The translations under genes were made by a program, and so were the position numbers. Under the pieces are notes generated by a model. That model was not told the DNA's origin and did not search any database. It was given only the letters and a program-made list of their open reading frames with translations. Shown here in pieces: positions 6,868 to 11,081 of a DNA stretch of 11,081 bases. Position 1 is the first letter of the stretch. Every line of letters begins with the position of its first letter. The stretch comes from CAYRTV01 sp046483285 (GTDB lineage: Bacteria > Acidobacteriota > Aminicenantia > Aminicenantales > Aminicenantaceae). The stretch spans positions 1 through 11,081 of the forward strand of contig JAWODN010000096.1 of the NCBI GenBank assembly GCA_046483285.1, in the 5' to 3' direction.

Positions 6868-7782
6868 TCACACCTTGACATTAAAAATTTTGCGGACTCT
6901 CCCGGTTTCAGGAACGCTCACCACCACATCGAAATAATAAGCACCGGGACTCAAGGAGTACGGAATGGCTAATTTGAGTTCTTTGGAATCCAGAAGTTCC
7001 TGCTCGGTGATTTCAACTTTTCTGGCGGCTTCAAACTCCTCTAATTTGGGGCCTTTTTTTTTATAAACATAAAACTTGAATTGAAATTCTAAGGTTAAAA
7101 AATCATCTTCTTCCACGAAAACAAGCGCGTCAGCGGGAATAAAAATCTGGATTTCCTGGTTTCTTTTATCATAATTCAACTTGAAGTCCATAAATTTTTT
7201 GGTCCACTCTTCGCTGGCGGAACCGGCCGCTGTTAAACCCAGTTTGGCCATTTCTAGAGCGTCAAAAAAACTGCCGTACACACCACTGTAAGGATCAAAT
7301 GTATAAGACCCGTCTCCTCTCTTATCAATGAATTCCACTCCGAAATTGTAATTGTAATAAACCCAAACTTGAATGCCCTTCGCTTCAGGATAACTCAGCA
7401 TGGGACGGCGCTCAATCCGGTCAGGGGGTCCAAAATAAATATATATGCGTCCTCTGTCGGTTTTCCAGCCCGGGATTCCCTCTTTGAAATAAGTATTGGC
7501 ATATTCGATGCGGCGGTAAAACTCCTGTTTAAATTCATTGACTTCCTGGTCGGGACTGGGGTCCCGCTTGTCCCAGAACTCTTGGATAAATTCTTTCCGG
7601 TCCTCATTGCTGGGCATATGATTGAAAATTTTTTTTTCCTGGTCGGTCATAATCAGCCGGGCGGTTTCATAAAATTCACTGGTGGCCGGATCCAATTTCA
7701 CGGCACGGGAAGGTCCGCAGGACCACATCCATGCCGCCGTCGCAACCCCCGCCATAAAGATAAATACCTTTTTTTCAAACAT
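6868..7782 (-). CDS. GWxTD-domain exported protein, possible lipoprotein
   Basis: A 304-residue protein whose N-terminal domain matches its neighbour: FWDKRDPSPDQEVNEFKQE (69-87), then GWKTD (105-109) and DRGRIYIYFGPP (109-120). It lacks the TPR region and ends in a short beta-rich tail (SPGAYYFDVVVSV, 278-290). The N-terminus is a hydrophobic signal ending in MWSC with Cys22. This could be a lipobox, but Trp at -2 and Met at -3 are atypical, so lipidation is uncertain. The start at ATG 7782 has AGGGG at SD distance and lies 36 bases after the TPR gene. The stop is 4 bases before the preferred start of the next GWxTD gene, indicating co-translation. The function is unknown; a periplasmic or outer-envelope partner of the larger paralog is inferred. 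Confidence 0.87.
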   Translation of the reverse strand: MFEKKVFIFMAGVATAAWMWSCGPSRAVKLDPATSEFYETARLIMTDQEKKIFNHMPSNEDRKEFIQEFWDKRDPSPDQEVNEFKQEFYRRIEYANTYFKEGIPGWKTDRGRIYIYFGPPDRIERRPMLSYPEAKGIQVWVYYNYNFGVEFIDKRGDGSYTFDPYSGVYGSFFDALEMAKLGLTAAGSASEEWTKKFMDFKLNYDKRNQEIQIFIPADALVFVEEDDFLTLEFQFKFYVYKKKGPKLEEFEAARKVEITEQELLDSKELKLAIPYSLSPGAYYFDVVVSVPETGRVRKIFNVKV

Positions 7783-7818
7783 GCTGACCCCTGCCGGTTT
7801 CCACCGGTTCTTAAAAAA

Positions 7819-8730
7819 TTATCTCAAGTAATCAAGGAACCCCCGAACCTGGGAGGCCCGCTGGGAATCCGGATCTTTTTCCAGATAAAATTCAAAATGT
7901 TCTATAGCTTTCTGATTATTGCCCAGAGAAAGGTTTGCCAGACCGGCTTGATAAACGGCATCAATATAATTTTCATCCAGCTCCAAGGCCCGTTCATAGT
8001 ACTGCAGTGCCTCCGCATACTGCCCCTGGTTGTAATAATTGGTGCCGATGTTGTAGAGGACAGTGGTGTCTTCGATTTCTTCGAAATCAATCTTATTATA
8101 CCATTCCAGGGCTTCCCCTTCTTTCCCTTGGTTGGCCAGGGTGTTTCCGATTTGAAGCTTGGCCCGGACATTATCCGGATCGGCATCCAGCACTTTCTTA
8201 TAATAACTGATCGCGGTTTCATATTCTTCCATTTGAAAATAGGCATTGCCGATATTCATATTTATAATGTATGCGTCGGGATTCTCCGTCAGCATTTTTT
8301 CAAAGACCGCGATGGATTCCTTATACTGCCCCTCTTCATACAAATCGTTCCCCTTGGTCAGATCCTCTTTCAGACTAGGGGTGATAACCAGGCCTTCCTG
8401 TTTTTCTAAAGTGACTTCTGTATCAGGATTGCGACCGTAACTTTTTACTTCAATGCTTATTTTTTTTGGTAAATATCCGATTTTCTCGAAGTCCAAATTC
8501 CAGGCACCGCCTCGAATCCAGGACGCCACCCATTTCCCCTCTTCATCGGTTTTAACCTCGAATCCGGATTCTCCTTTAAGCGAATAAAGTTTGACCGTTA
8601 CGCCTTCAATCGGATTGCCTTCCTCATCATAAACAAAACCTTTTATCCTGGCTTTGCCTTTATAAGTTTGGGCAAAAGCCACATTTCCCACAAAAACAAT
8701 CAATATCATCAGCCAAACGGTTTTTTTCAT
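7819..8730 (-). CDS. Exported TPR protein with N-terminal carboxypeptidase-regulatory-like domain
   Basis: A 303-residue protein with a clear signal peptide (residues 1-20, cleavage AFA before Q21). Residues 26-110 form a CarboxypepD_reg-like / transthyretin-type beta domain (KARIKGFVYDEEGNPIEGVT, then TDEEGKWVASW). Four to five TPR units follow from about 121 to 290, for example GNDLYEEGQYKESIAVFEKM, NMNIGNAYFQMEEYETAISY and YNIGTNYYNQGQYAEALQYY. Both modules are protein-binding scaffolds, so a periplasmic assembly or adaptor role is likely, but no partner can be named from sequence. It starts at ATG 8730 with GGAGG six bases ahead and is the first gene of the leftward operon with the two GWxTD genes. 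The long frame antisense to it and its neighbour (7369-8409) is a shadow. Confidence 0.88.
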   Translation of the reverse strand: MKKTVWLMILIVFVGNVAFAQTYKGKARIKGFVYDEEGNPIEGVTVKLYSLKGESGFEVKTDEEGKWVASWIRGGAWNLDFEKIGYLPKKISIEVKSYGRNPDTEVTLEKQEGLVITPSLKEDLTKGNDLYEEGQYKESIAVFEKMLTENPDAYIINMNIGNAYFQMEEYETAISYYKKVLDADPDNVRAKLQIGNTLANQGKEGEALEWYNKIDFEEIEDTTVLYNIGTNYYNQGQYAEALQYYERALELDENYIDAVYQAGLANLSLGNNQKAIEHFEFYLEKDPDSQRASQVRGFLDYLR

Positions 8731-8747
8731 TTTTATCCTCCACCGCT

Positions 8748-8756
8748 ATTTTAGCA
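8748..8756 (-). promoter_or_regulatory. Possible extended -10 promoter of the GWxTD operon
   Basis: On the minus strand TGC-TAAAAT gives an extended -10 element. The start would fall near 8741, leaving an 11-12-base leader that barely fits the GGAGG site. No -35 match is visible, so the call is weak. Confidence 0.3.
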
Positions 8757-8800
8757 TTTCGCCCTCCAAAAAAAAAGACTGTGCCCCCAAGACTTTTTAT

Positions 8801-8926
8801 CCTGTTCTATTCGTTCGAAAATGACAAAAACAGTTCATTTTGTCTATCTGGTTTATCTGGTTTGAAAAGGGCGAGAAAAGCGAGAAAGGCGAGACGAGCG
8901 GGAAAAGAAGAAGGCCTCTGAAAAAA
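8801..8926 (-). repeat. Minisatellite block R2, copy b, inverted
   Basis: Reverse complement of the block at 3365-3535. It shares CCTG--CTATTCG-TCGAA at its outer end, the duplicated ATCTGGTTTATCTGGTTTGAA motif, a short degenerate GGCGAGAAA array (about 8870-8900, three to four units) and GGCCTCTGAAAAAA at the end. Together the two copies bracket the GWxTD module in opposite orientations. Confidence 0.78.
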
Positions 8927-8955
8927 TCAAACATGAACATTTTTATTTGTCGTGG

Positions 8956-8971
8956 ATGGCGAAACCGCCAT
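8956..8971. other. Small hairpin
   Basis: ATGGCG and CGCCAT pair around AAAC. A second palindrome, ATGAC-AA-GTCAT, follows at 8989-9000. Both lie at the left edge of the repeat-rich region and resemble remnants of extragenic palindromes. Confidence 0.4.
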
Positions 8972-9000
8972 GAATAATGACTTAGAAAATGACAAGTCAT

Positions 9001-9035
9001 TGTCATCCTGAGGAGAGCAGCAACTTAAGGATCTT
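9001..9035 (+). repeat. REP-like repeat R4, degenerate copy
   Basis: It has the ends of the family, TGTCATCCTGAGGAG and AAGGATCT, but the central palindrome has decayed. The family pattern is TGTCATCCTGAGGAGCGRAGCGACGARGGATCT. The following bases, about 9040-9147, hold nothing I recognise. Confidence 0.6.
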
Positions 9036-9147
9036 GTGCTTCTTCGTCGGATCGAATGTCAGCGTCTTCATATAAGAACCGTCACCTCCCTAGTAACACT
9101 CGCACAGCGAGCCGGCTAAAAAGACTGAATAGAATGAGAAGACTTAG

Positions 9148-9182
9148 CCTGAATTATTCACGGGTCGAGATTGACGCAGATG
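9148..9182 (+). repeat. Repeat R7, copy a
   Basis: A 35-bp segment (core ATTCACGGG.CGAGATTG) that matches 10829-10863 at 31 of 35 positions. It is the first element of a collinear series that recurs at the right end of the window. Confidence 0.7.
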
Positions 9183-9201
9183 ACGACAATTCTTTAATTC
9201 A

Positions 9202-9235
9202 ATGTCGTCCCGAGGAGCGGAGCGACGAGGGATCT
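9202..9235 (+). repeat. REP-like repeat R4
   Basis: Reads ATGTCGTCCCGAGGAGCGGAGCGACGAGGGATCT in two overlapping halves: ATGTCGTCCCGAGGAG and GCGGAGCGACGAGGGATCT. The internal GCGGAGCG imperfect palindrome is typical of the family. Confidence 0.65.
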
Positions 9236-9290
9236 GTGAGTGCTTTCGTCAGGCCATATGGATAACGGGTTGCCAATTCGAAGCAGTCCG

Positions 9291-9319
9291 GAATCCTTCG
9301 CTCCGCTCAGGATGACATT
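9291..9319 (-). repeat. REP-like repeat R4, inverted copy
   Basis: On the minus strand it reads AATGTCATCCTGAGCGG then AGCGAAGGATTC, a slightly shortened member of the family, opposite in orientation to the copy at 9202. Confidence 0.62.
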
Positions 9320-9338
9320 AAATTAATAAAAGGTCGTC

Positions 9339-9366
9339 ACTTCACTGCGAATGCCCTGCAACAAAG
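9339..9366 (+). repeat. Repeat R8, copy a
   Basis: A 28-bp segment (core TTCACTGCGAATGCCCTGC) identical to 10890-10917. It lies between R7 and the 119-bp element in both places. Confidence 0.75.
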
Positions 9367-9370
9367 TTCT

Positions 9371-9402
9371 ATTGCGAGGCCTGCGGAGCAGGCCGTGGCA
9401 AC
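9371..9402. repeat. REP-like hairpin R6, copy a
   Basis: TTGC-GA-GGCCTGC-GGA-GCAGGCC-GTG-GCAA forms a 7-bp stem inside an outer TTGC/GCAA pair. It matches 9783-9815 in layout and in both stems. Confidence 0.72.
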
Positions 9403-9437
9403 CTGAGACGGATAGATTATAAAGAACGGAGGCGTCT

Positions 9438-9467
9438 AAGATCCTCACGTCGCTTCGCTCCTCAGGA
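9438..9467 (-). repeat. REP-like repeat R4, inverted copy
   Basis: On the minus strand: TCCTGAGGAGCGAAGCGACG, then TGAGGATCTT. It lies directly against the left edge of the duplicated 119-bp element block. Confidence 0.62.
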
Positions 9468-9468
9468 C

Positions 9469-9613
9469 CCCGCCCGGAGGGTAAAAAAATTGCGATTAAA
9501 ATAAAAATATGAAAATGAAAAACTTTCCATTTGAACTTTCAATAAAAATCATGTTAATTGCTGATAAAAAAGGGATTGCAAAAACATCGCAATTTTTTTA
9601 TAAATAATTCAGG
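9469..9613 (+). mobile_element. MITE-like element, copy a (119-bp core with 15-bp terminal inverted repeats)
   Basis: The core is 9482-9600. TAAAAAAATTGCGAT (9482-9496) and ATCGCAATTTTTTTA (9586-9600) are perfect reverse complements. The whole 145-bp block, including the flank CCCGCCCGGAGGG and the tail ATAATTCAGG, recurs at 10937-11081 without indels. TA at both outer ends could be a Tc1/mariner- or IS630-type target duplication. However, shared flanks show that the two copies arose by segmental duplication or that the true element is larger. No transposase is present. The alternative is a structured RNA or regulatory cassette. Confidence 0.55.
9509..9607 (+). CDS. Possible 32-codon ORF inside the MITE-like element, copy a
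   Basis: It begins MKMKNFPFEL, contains ADKKGIAKTSQFFY and ends in TAA. The same-length frame is open in the second copy (10977-11075) with the core MLIADKKG-AK-SQFFY retained. Of eight base differences inside the frame, seven change the amino acid, which does not look like selection on a protein. No ribosome site is visible ahead of it. It may be a decayed gene end or chance. Confidence 0.2.
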   Translation: MKMKNFPFELSIKIMLIADKKGIAKTSQFFYK

Positions 9614-9646
9614 TTAGATAGACCCAGATGGACGATAGACTAAAAG

Positions 9647-9682
9647 AACGCAACAAACGCAATAAACGCGACAAACGCGAGC
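9647..9682 (+). repeat. 9-bp tandem repeat, AACGCRAYA
   Basis: Four units: AACGCAACA, AACGCAATA, AACGCGACA and AACGCGAGC. The period equals that of the TTTCTCGCC minisatellite, though the sequence differs. Confidence 0.75.
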
Positions 9683-9706
9683 GCAGCGAGCATAACGAGG
9701 CACTCT

Positions 9707-9740
9707 AAGATTTCCGTCGCTCCGCTCCCCGGAATGACAC
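9707..9740 (-). repeat. REP-like repeat R4, inverted copy
   Basis: On the minus strand: GTGTCATTCCGGGGAGCGG, then AGCGACGGAAATCTT. The ends match the family and the middle keeps GCGGAGCG. Confidence 0.6.
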
Positions 9741-9772
9741 ACTCAAAGGCACGGCGTGCCCCGGGACGACAT
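9741..9772 (-). repeat. REP-like repeat R5, copy a
   Basis: Contains the near-palindrome GGCACGGCGTGCC followed by CCGGGACGACAT. The copy at 9900-9931 differs at only a few bases. On the minus strand it opens with ATGTC and a CC(G/C) run like R4, so R4 and R5 may be variants with different centres. Confidence 0.6.
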
Positions 9773-9782
9773 GCTCCTTGTC

Positions 9783-9815
9783 ATTGCGAGGCTTGCGCCA
9801 GCAAGCCGCGGCAAT
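9783..9815. repeat. REP-like hairpin R6, copy b
   Basis: ATTGC-GA-GGCTTGC-GCCA-GCAAGCC-GCG-GCAAT: a perfect 7-bp inner stem inside a 5-bp outer stem. It shares its layout with 9371-9402; compensated differences in the inner stem (CC versus CT paired with GG versus AG) keep the pairing. Confidence 0.75.
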
Positions 9816-9864
9816 CCCTTTCTGCCACGTGAAAGCGGAACCCGCCGCCAAGACGAAGCAGTAA

Positions 9865-9899
9865 GGGATCCCTCGGTGCTTCGCACCGCTGGATGACAC
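9865..9899 (-). repeat. REP-like repeat R4 variant, inverted copy
   Basis: On the minus strand it opens GTGTCATCCAGCGG and closes GAGGGATCCC, with a perfect central hairpin CGGTGC-TTC-GCACCG at 9874-9888. Confidence 0.6.
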
Positions 9900-9931
9900 A
9901 TTCAAAGGCACGGCGTGCCCCGGAATGACAT
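9900..9931 (-). repeat. REP-like repeat R5, copy b
   Basis: Second copy of the GGCACGGCGTGCC near-palindrome, followed by CCGGAATGACAT. It ends 11 bases before R1 copy 3. Confidence 0.6.
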
Positions 9932-9942
9932 TGGGATCATTT

Positions 9943-9990
9943 TCATCGTTCTCGGTGTATTATACTCATGATCTGTACCTTGGAAAATGG
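9943..9990 (+). repeat. Dispersed repeat R1, copy 3
   Basis: The first 30 bases (to ATGAT at 9972) match the other copies. The next 11 diverge, but AAAATGG recurs at the end, so the 48-bp length is kept. It lies just left of a cloverleaf-like structure. Confidence 0.72.
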
Positions 9991-9997
9991 TTTCTTT

Positions 9998-10156
9998 GTT
10001 GCCATGGGAGCGGGAGATGGATCGCCGCCACGCGGATGTCCCCAGCGAGGACATCCGCTCCGATTCCGGCTTCGCTCTCCTCTCCTGCGGAGAGGAACCG
10101 TGCCCGCTCAGCCTTCATACGGGCCGGCTTATCCATCATCCCGCTCCCACAGCAAC
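9998..10156. other. Cloverleaf-like structured element between two R1 copies
   Basis: A closing stem pairs 9998-10022 with 10131-10156. About 23 of 25 positions pair, the exceptions being a 2-base mismatch and one bulged base. Inside are three hairpins: GCGGATGTCC (10032-10041) with GGACATCCGC (10049-10058); CCTCTCC (10079-10085) with GGAGAGG (10089-10095); and GCCCG (10102-10106) with CGGGC (10120-10124). The overall plan is a four-way junction of about 159 bases. Open frames across it are short and use no SD. It could be a cruciform DNA element, a non-coding RNA or a non-autonomous mobile element. Confidence 0.55.
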
Positions 10157-10172
10157 AGTTCAAAAGTGATTC

Positions 10173-10220
10173 TCATCGTTCATGGTGTGTAATACTCATG
10201 ATGAAATCAAAAAAAAATGG
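10173..10220 (+). repeat. Dispersed repeat R1, copy 4
   Basis: A 48-bp copy in direct orientation to copy 3, 230 bases away start to start. It is followed by a G+C-rich hairpin, GGCCG (10230-10234) / CGGCC (10240-10244), preceded by GGGC as after copy 1. The DUF151 promoter lies immediately beyond. Confidence 0.8.
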
Positions 10221-10251
10221 CGGCGGGCGGGCCGGAAAGCGGCCGGACACC

Positions 10252-10280
10252 TTGACAATATCCGGGACCAGACTTATATT
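10252..10280 (+). promoter_or_regulatory. Sigma-70-type promoter of the DUF151 gene
   Basis: TTGACA (10252-10257) and TATATT (10275-10280) are 17 bp apart, the best promoter in the window. The predicted start near 10287 leaves a leader of about 19 bases, with GGAGG at 10296-10300 and ATG at 10306. The ATG at 10294 would overlap that ribosome site and have almost no leader. Confidence 0.8.
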
Positions 10281-10305
10281 AGGACTTGGCTGAATGGAGG
10301 TCGAT

Positions 10306-10791
10306 ATGGAAATTCGCATGAAAATCAAGGGACTTGTGATTGATCCCATCTCAAAAATGCCCATCGTGGTTCTGGAAGATCCTCAAAAGGAAAGAATGCT
10401 CCCCATTTGGATTGGTGTTTTTGAAGCCAACGCCATCTCCCTGAAACTGGAAAACATCGCCACTCCCCGGCCGATGACGCACGATTTGGTCCAAAATCTC
10501 CTGAATAATTTGGATACGCACGTGGAAAAAATTGTTGTCAGCGATATAAAAGACAATACTTTTTATGCCACTATTTACTGCCGGCATAATGGAGAAACCA
10601 TCCCCATTGACTCGCGTCCCTCTGACGCCATAGCTCTTTCTTTGCGGACCGGCTCCCCCATTTTTGTGGAAGACGAGGTCATCGAAAAGGCGCAAAGCTT
10701 AAAGTTTGATGAGAATCTGGAAGATTCAGAAAAGCTGAAAAGCTGGCTGGAGAACTTAAAACCTGAAGATTTCGGCAAGTATAAGATGTGA
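10306..10791 (+). CDS. Bifunctional nuclease family protein (DUF151/BFN)
   Basis: A 161-residue cytoplasmic protein of the DUF151 family. A plant member was reported to have both RNase and DNase activity, and a Thermotoga member has a known fold; the bacterial role is poorly defined. Recognisable motifs are GLVIDPISKMPIVVLED (9-25), MLPIWIGVFEANAI (31-44), TPRPMTHDL (53-61) and DSRPSDAIALSLR (102-114). The tail LKPEDFGKYKM is common in the family, and the UVR domain of some homologs is absent. I chose ATG 10306 because GGAGG lies five bases ahead; the in-frame ATG at 10294 overlaps that SD. It is transcribed alone from its own promoter and isolated between repeat-rich tracts. No convincing terminator follows. 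Confidence 0.93.
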   Translation: MEIRMKIKGLVIDPISKMPIVVLEDPQKERMLPIWIGVFEANAISLKLENIATPRPMTHDLVQNLLNNLDTHVEKIVVSDIKDNTFYATIYCRHNGETIPIDSRPSDAIALSLRTGSPIFVEDEVIEKAQSLKFDENLEDSEKLKSWLENLKPEDFGKYKM

Positions 10792-10828
10792 ACCCGGGCC
10801 GGAGTGATAATCTATAGTGATTTTTTAA

Positions 10829-10863
10829 CCTGACCTATTCACGGGCCGAGATTGCCGCAGATG
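10829..10863 (+). repeat. Repeat R7, copy b
   Basis: Matches 9148-9182 at 31 of 35 positions. It begins the second, more compact copy of the R7-R8-element series. Confidence 0.7.
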
Positions 10864-10869
10864 CGAGGC

Positions 10870-10910
10870 GCAGGGCATGAAGCCGTGGTACTTCACTGCG
10901 AATGCCCTGC
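10870..10910. other. Hairpin overlapping repeat R8
   Basis: GCAGGGCAT (10870-10878) pairs perfectly with ATGCCCTGC (10902-10910), with a possible inner GAAG/CTTC pair. In the other copy of R8 the left arm is missing, so the hairpin is specific to this copy. Confidence 0.5.
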
Positions 10911-10917
10911 AACAAAG
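10890..10917 (+). repeat. Repeat R8, copy b
   Basis: Identical over 28 bp to 9339-9366. It lies 20 bases before the second 145-bp element block. Confidence 0.75.
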
Positions 10918-10936
10918 CAGATGCGGTGAGAGCCGG

Positions 10937-11081
10937 CCCGCCCGAAGGGTAAAAAAATTGCGATTAAAATAAAAATATGAAAATGAAAAACTTTCTATTT
11001 GAACTTTTATTAAAAAACATGCTAATTGCTGATAAAAAAGGGCTTGCAAAAGCATCGCAATTTTTTTATGAATAATTCAGG
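10937..11081 (+). mobile_element. MITE-like element, copy b (119-bp core with 15-bp terminal inverted repeats)
   Basis: The core is 10950-11068 with TAAAAAAATTGCGAT (10950-10964) and ATCGCAATTTTTTTA (11054-11068), exactly as in copy a. The 145 aligned bases differ by roughly ten substitutions and no gaps. The match runs to the last base of the window, so the repeat may continue beyond it. Confidence 0.55.
10977..11075 (+). CDS. Possible 32-codon ORF inside the MITE-like element, copy b
   Basis: It begins MKMKNFLFELLLKN, continues MLIADKKGLAKASQFFYE and stops with TAA. Same length and start as the frame in copy a. There is no visible ribosome site, and an excess of amino-acid-changing differences argues against a working protein. 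Confidence 0.2.
   Translation: MKMKNFLFELLLKNMLIADKKGLAKASQFFYE

Noticed and set aside
7369..8409. 346-residue forward frame opposite the GWxTD and TPR genes
   Set aside because: It spans two genes and the gap between them on the other strand; the residues are low-complexity hydrophobic, typical of antisense TPR sequence.
3317..8820. GTTCGA-like motifs suggesting tRNA genes
   Set aside because: No acceptor, D or anticodon stem can be folded around them.
413..10220. R1 as integron attC sites
   Set aside because: No GTTRRRY / RYYYAAC pair flanks the copies, no cassette-like genes lie between them and there is no integrase.
9925..10293. 122-residue frame through R1 copy 3 and the cloverleaf, and overlapping short frames on both strands
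   Set aside because: It has no SD and no protein similarity I recognise, and the underlying DNA is dominated by inverted repeats.
10792..10828. T-run at 10821-10826 as a terminator for the DUF151 gene
   Set aside because: Only a 4-bp AATC/GATT stem precedes it, too weak to call.

Overview
The window looks like a bacterial chromosome of moderate G+C content. Two secreted GWxTD-domain proteins beside a TPR protein, signal-peptide envelope proteins and many extragenic repeats fit an uncultivated, envelope-bearing lineage of the Acidobacteriota / Candidatus Aminicenantes type. That placement is inference from the protein families; no rRNA or marker phylogeny is present.

Layout. (1) 1-441: the remnant of an AAA+ ATPase gene, entering from the left edge and cut off just before its P-loop by a 46-48 bp dispersed repeat, here called R1. 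(2) 451-516: a hairpin with A/T tracts on both sides. (3) 568-3029: a tightly packed rightward operon, ddl - ruvX/yqgF - mltG, making D-Ala-D-Ala, a Holliday-junction-resolvase-family protein and the septal-wall transglycosylase. (4) 3030-3629: intergenic, with a long hairpin, R1 copy 2, a 9-bp minisatellite and a promoter region framed by a 9-bp inverted repeat. (5) 3630-4706 (+) converges on a strong terminator with a leftward operon at 8730-4770: a TPR/carboxypeptidase-regulatory-like protein, then two tandem GWxTD proteins. All four products are predicted to be exported. Related minisatellite blocks in opposite orientation (3365-3535 and 8801-8926) bracket this module. (6) 8930-10250: more than 1.3 kb with no credible gene, filled with REP-like palindromes in both orientations, a 119-bp element with 15-bp terminal inverted repeats, another 9-bp tandem repeat, and two R1 copies around a cloverleaf-like structure. 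(7) 10306-10791: a DUF151 bifunctional-nuclease-family gene with a near-consensus sigma-70 promoter. (8) 10829-11081: a second copy of the repeat block found at 9148-9613.

The conserved genes cover wall precursor synthesis and wall-strand termination. The central module looks like an uncharacterised periplasmic or surface assembly: GWxTD domains, beta-sandwich-like tails and TPRs. The most unusual content is the repeats. R1 occurs four times, abuts hairpins, and sits exactly at the break in the ATPase gene. The 119-bp inverted-repeat element, with an intact 32-codon frame in both copies, is the other candidate for something undescribed. I see no CRISPR array, tRNA, rRNA or transposase.
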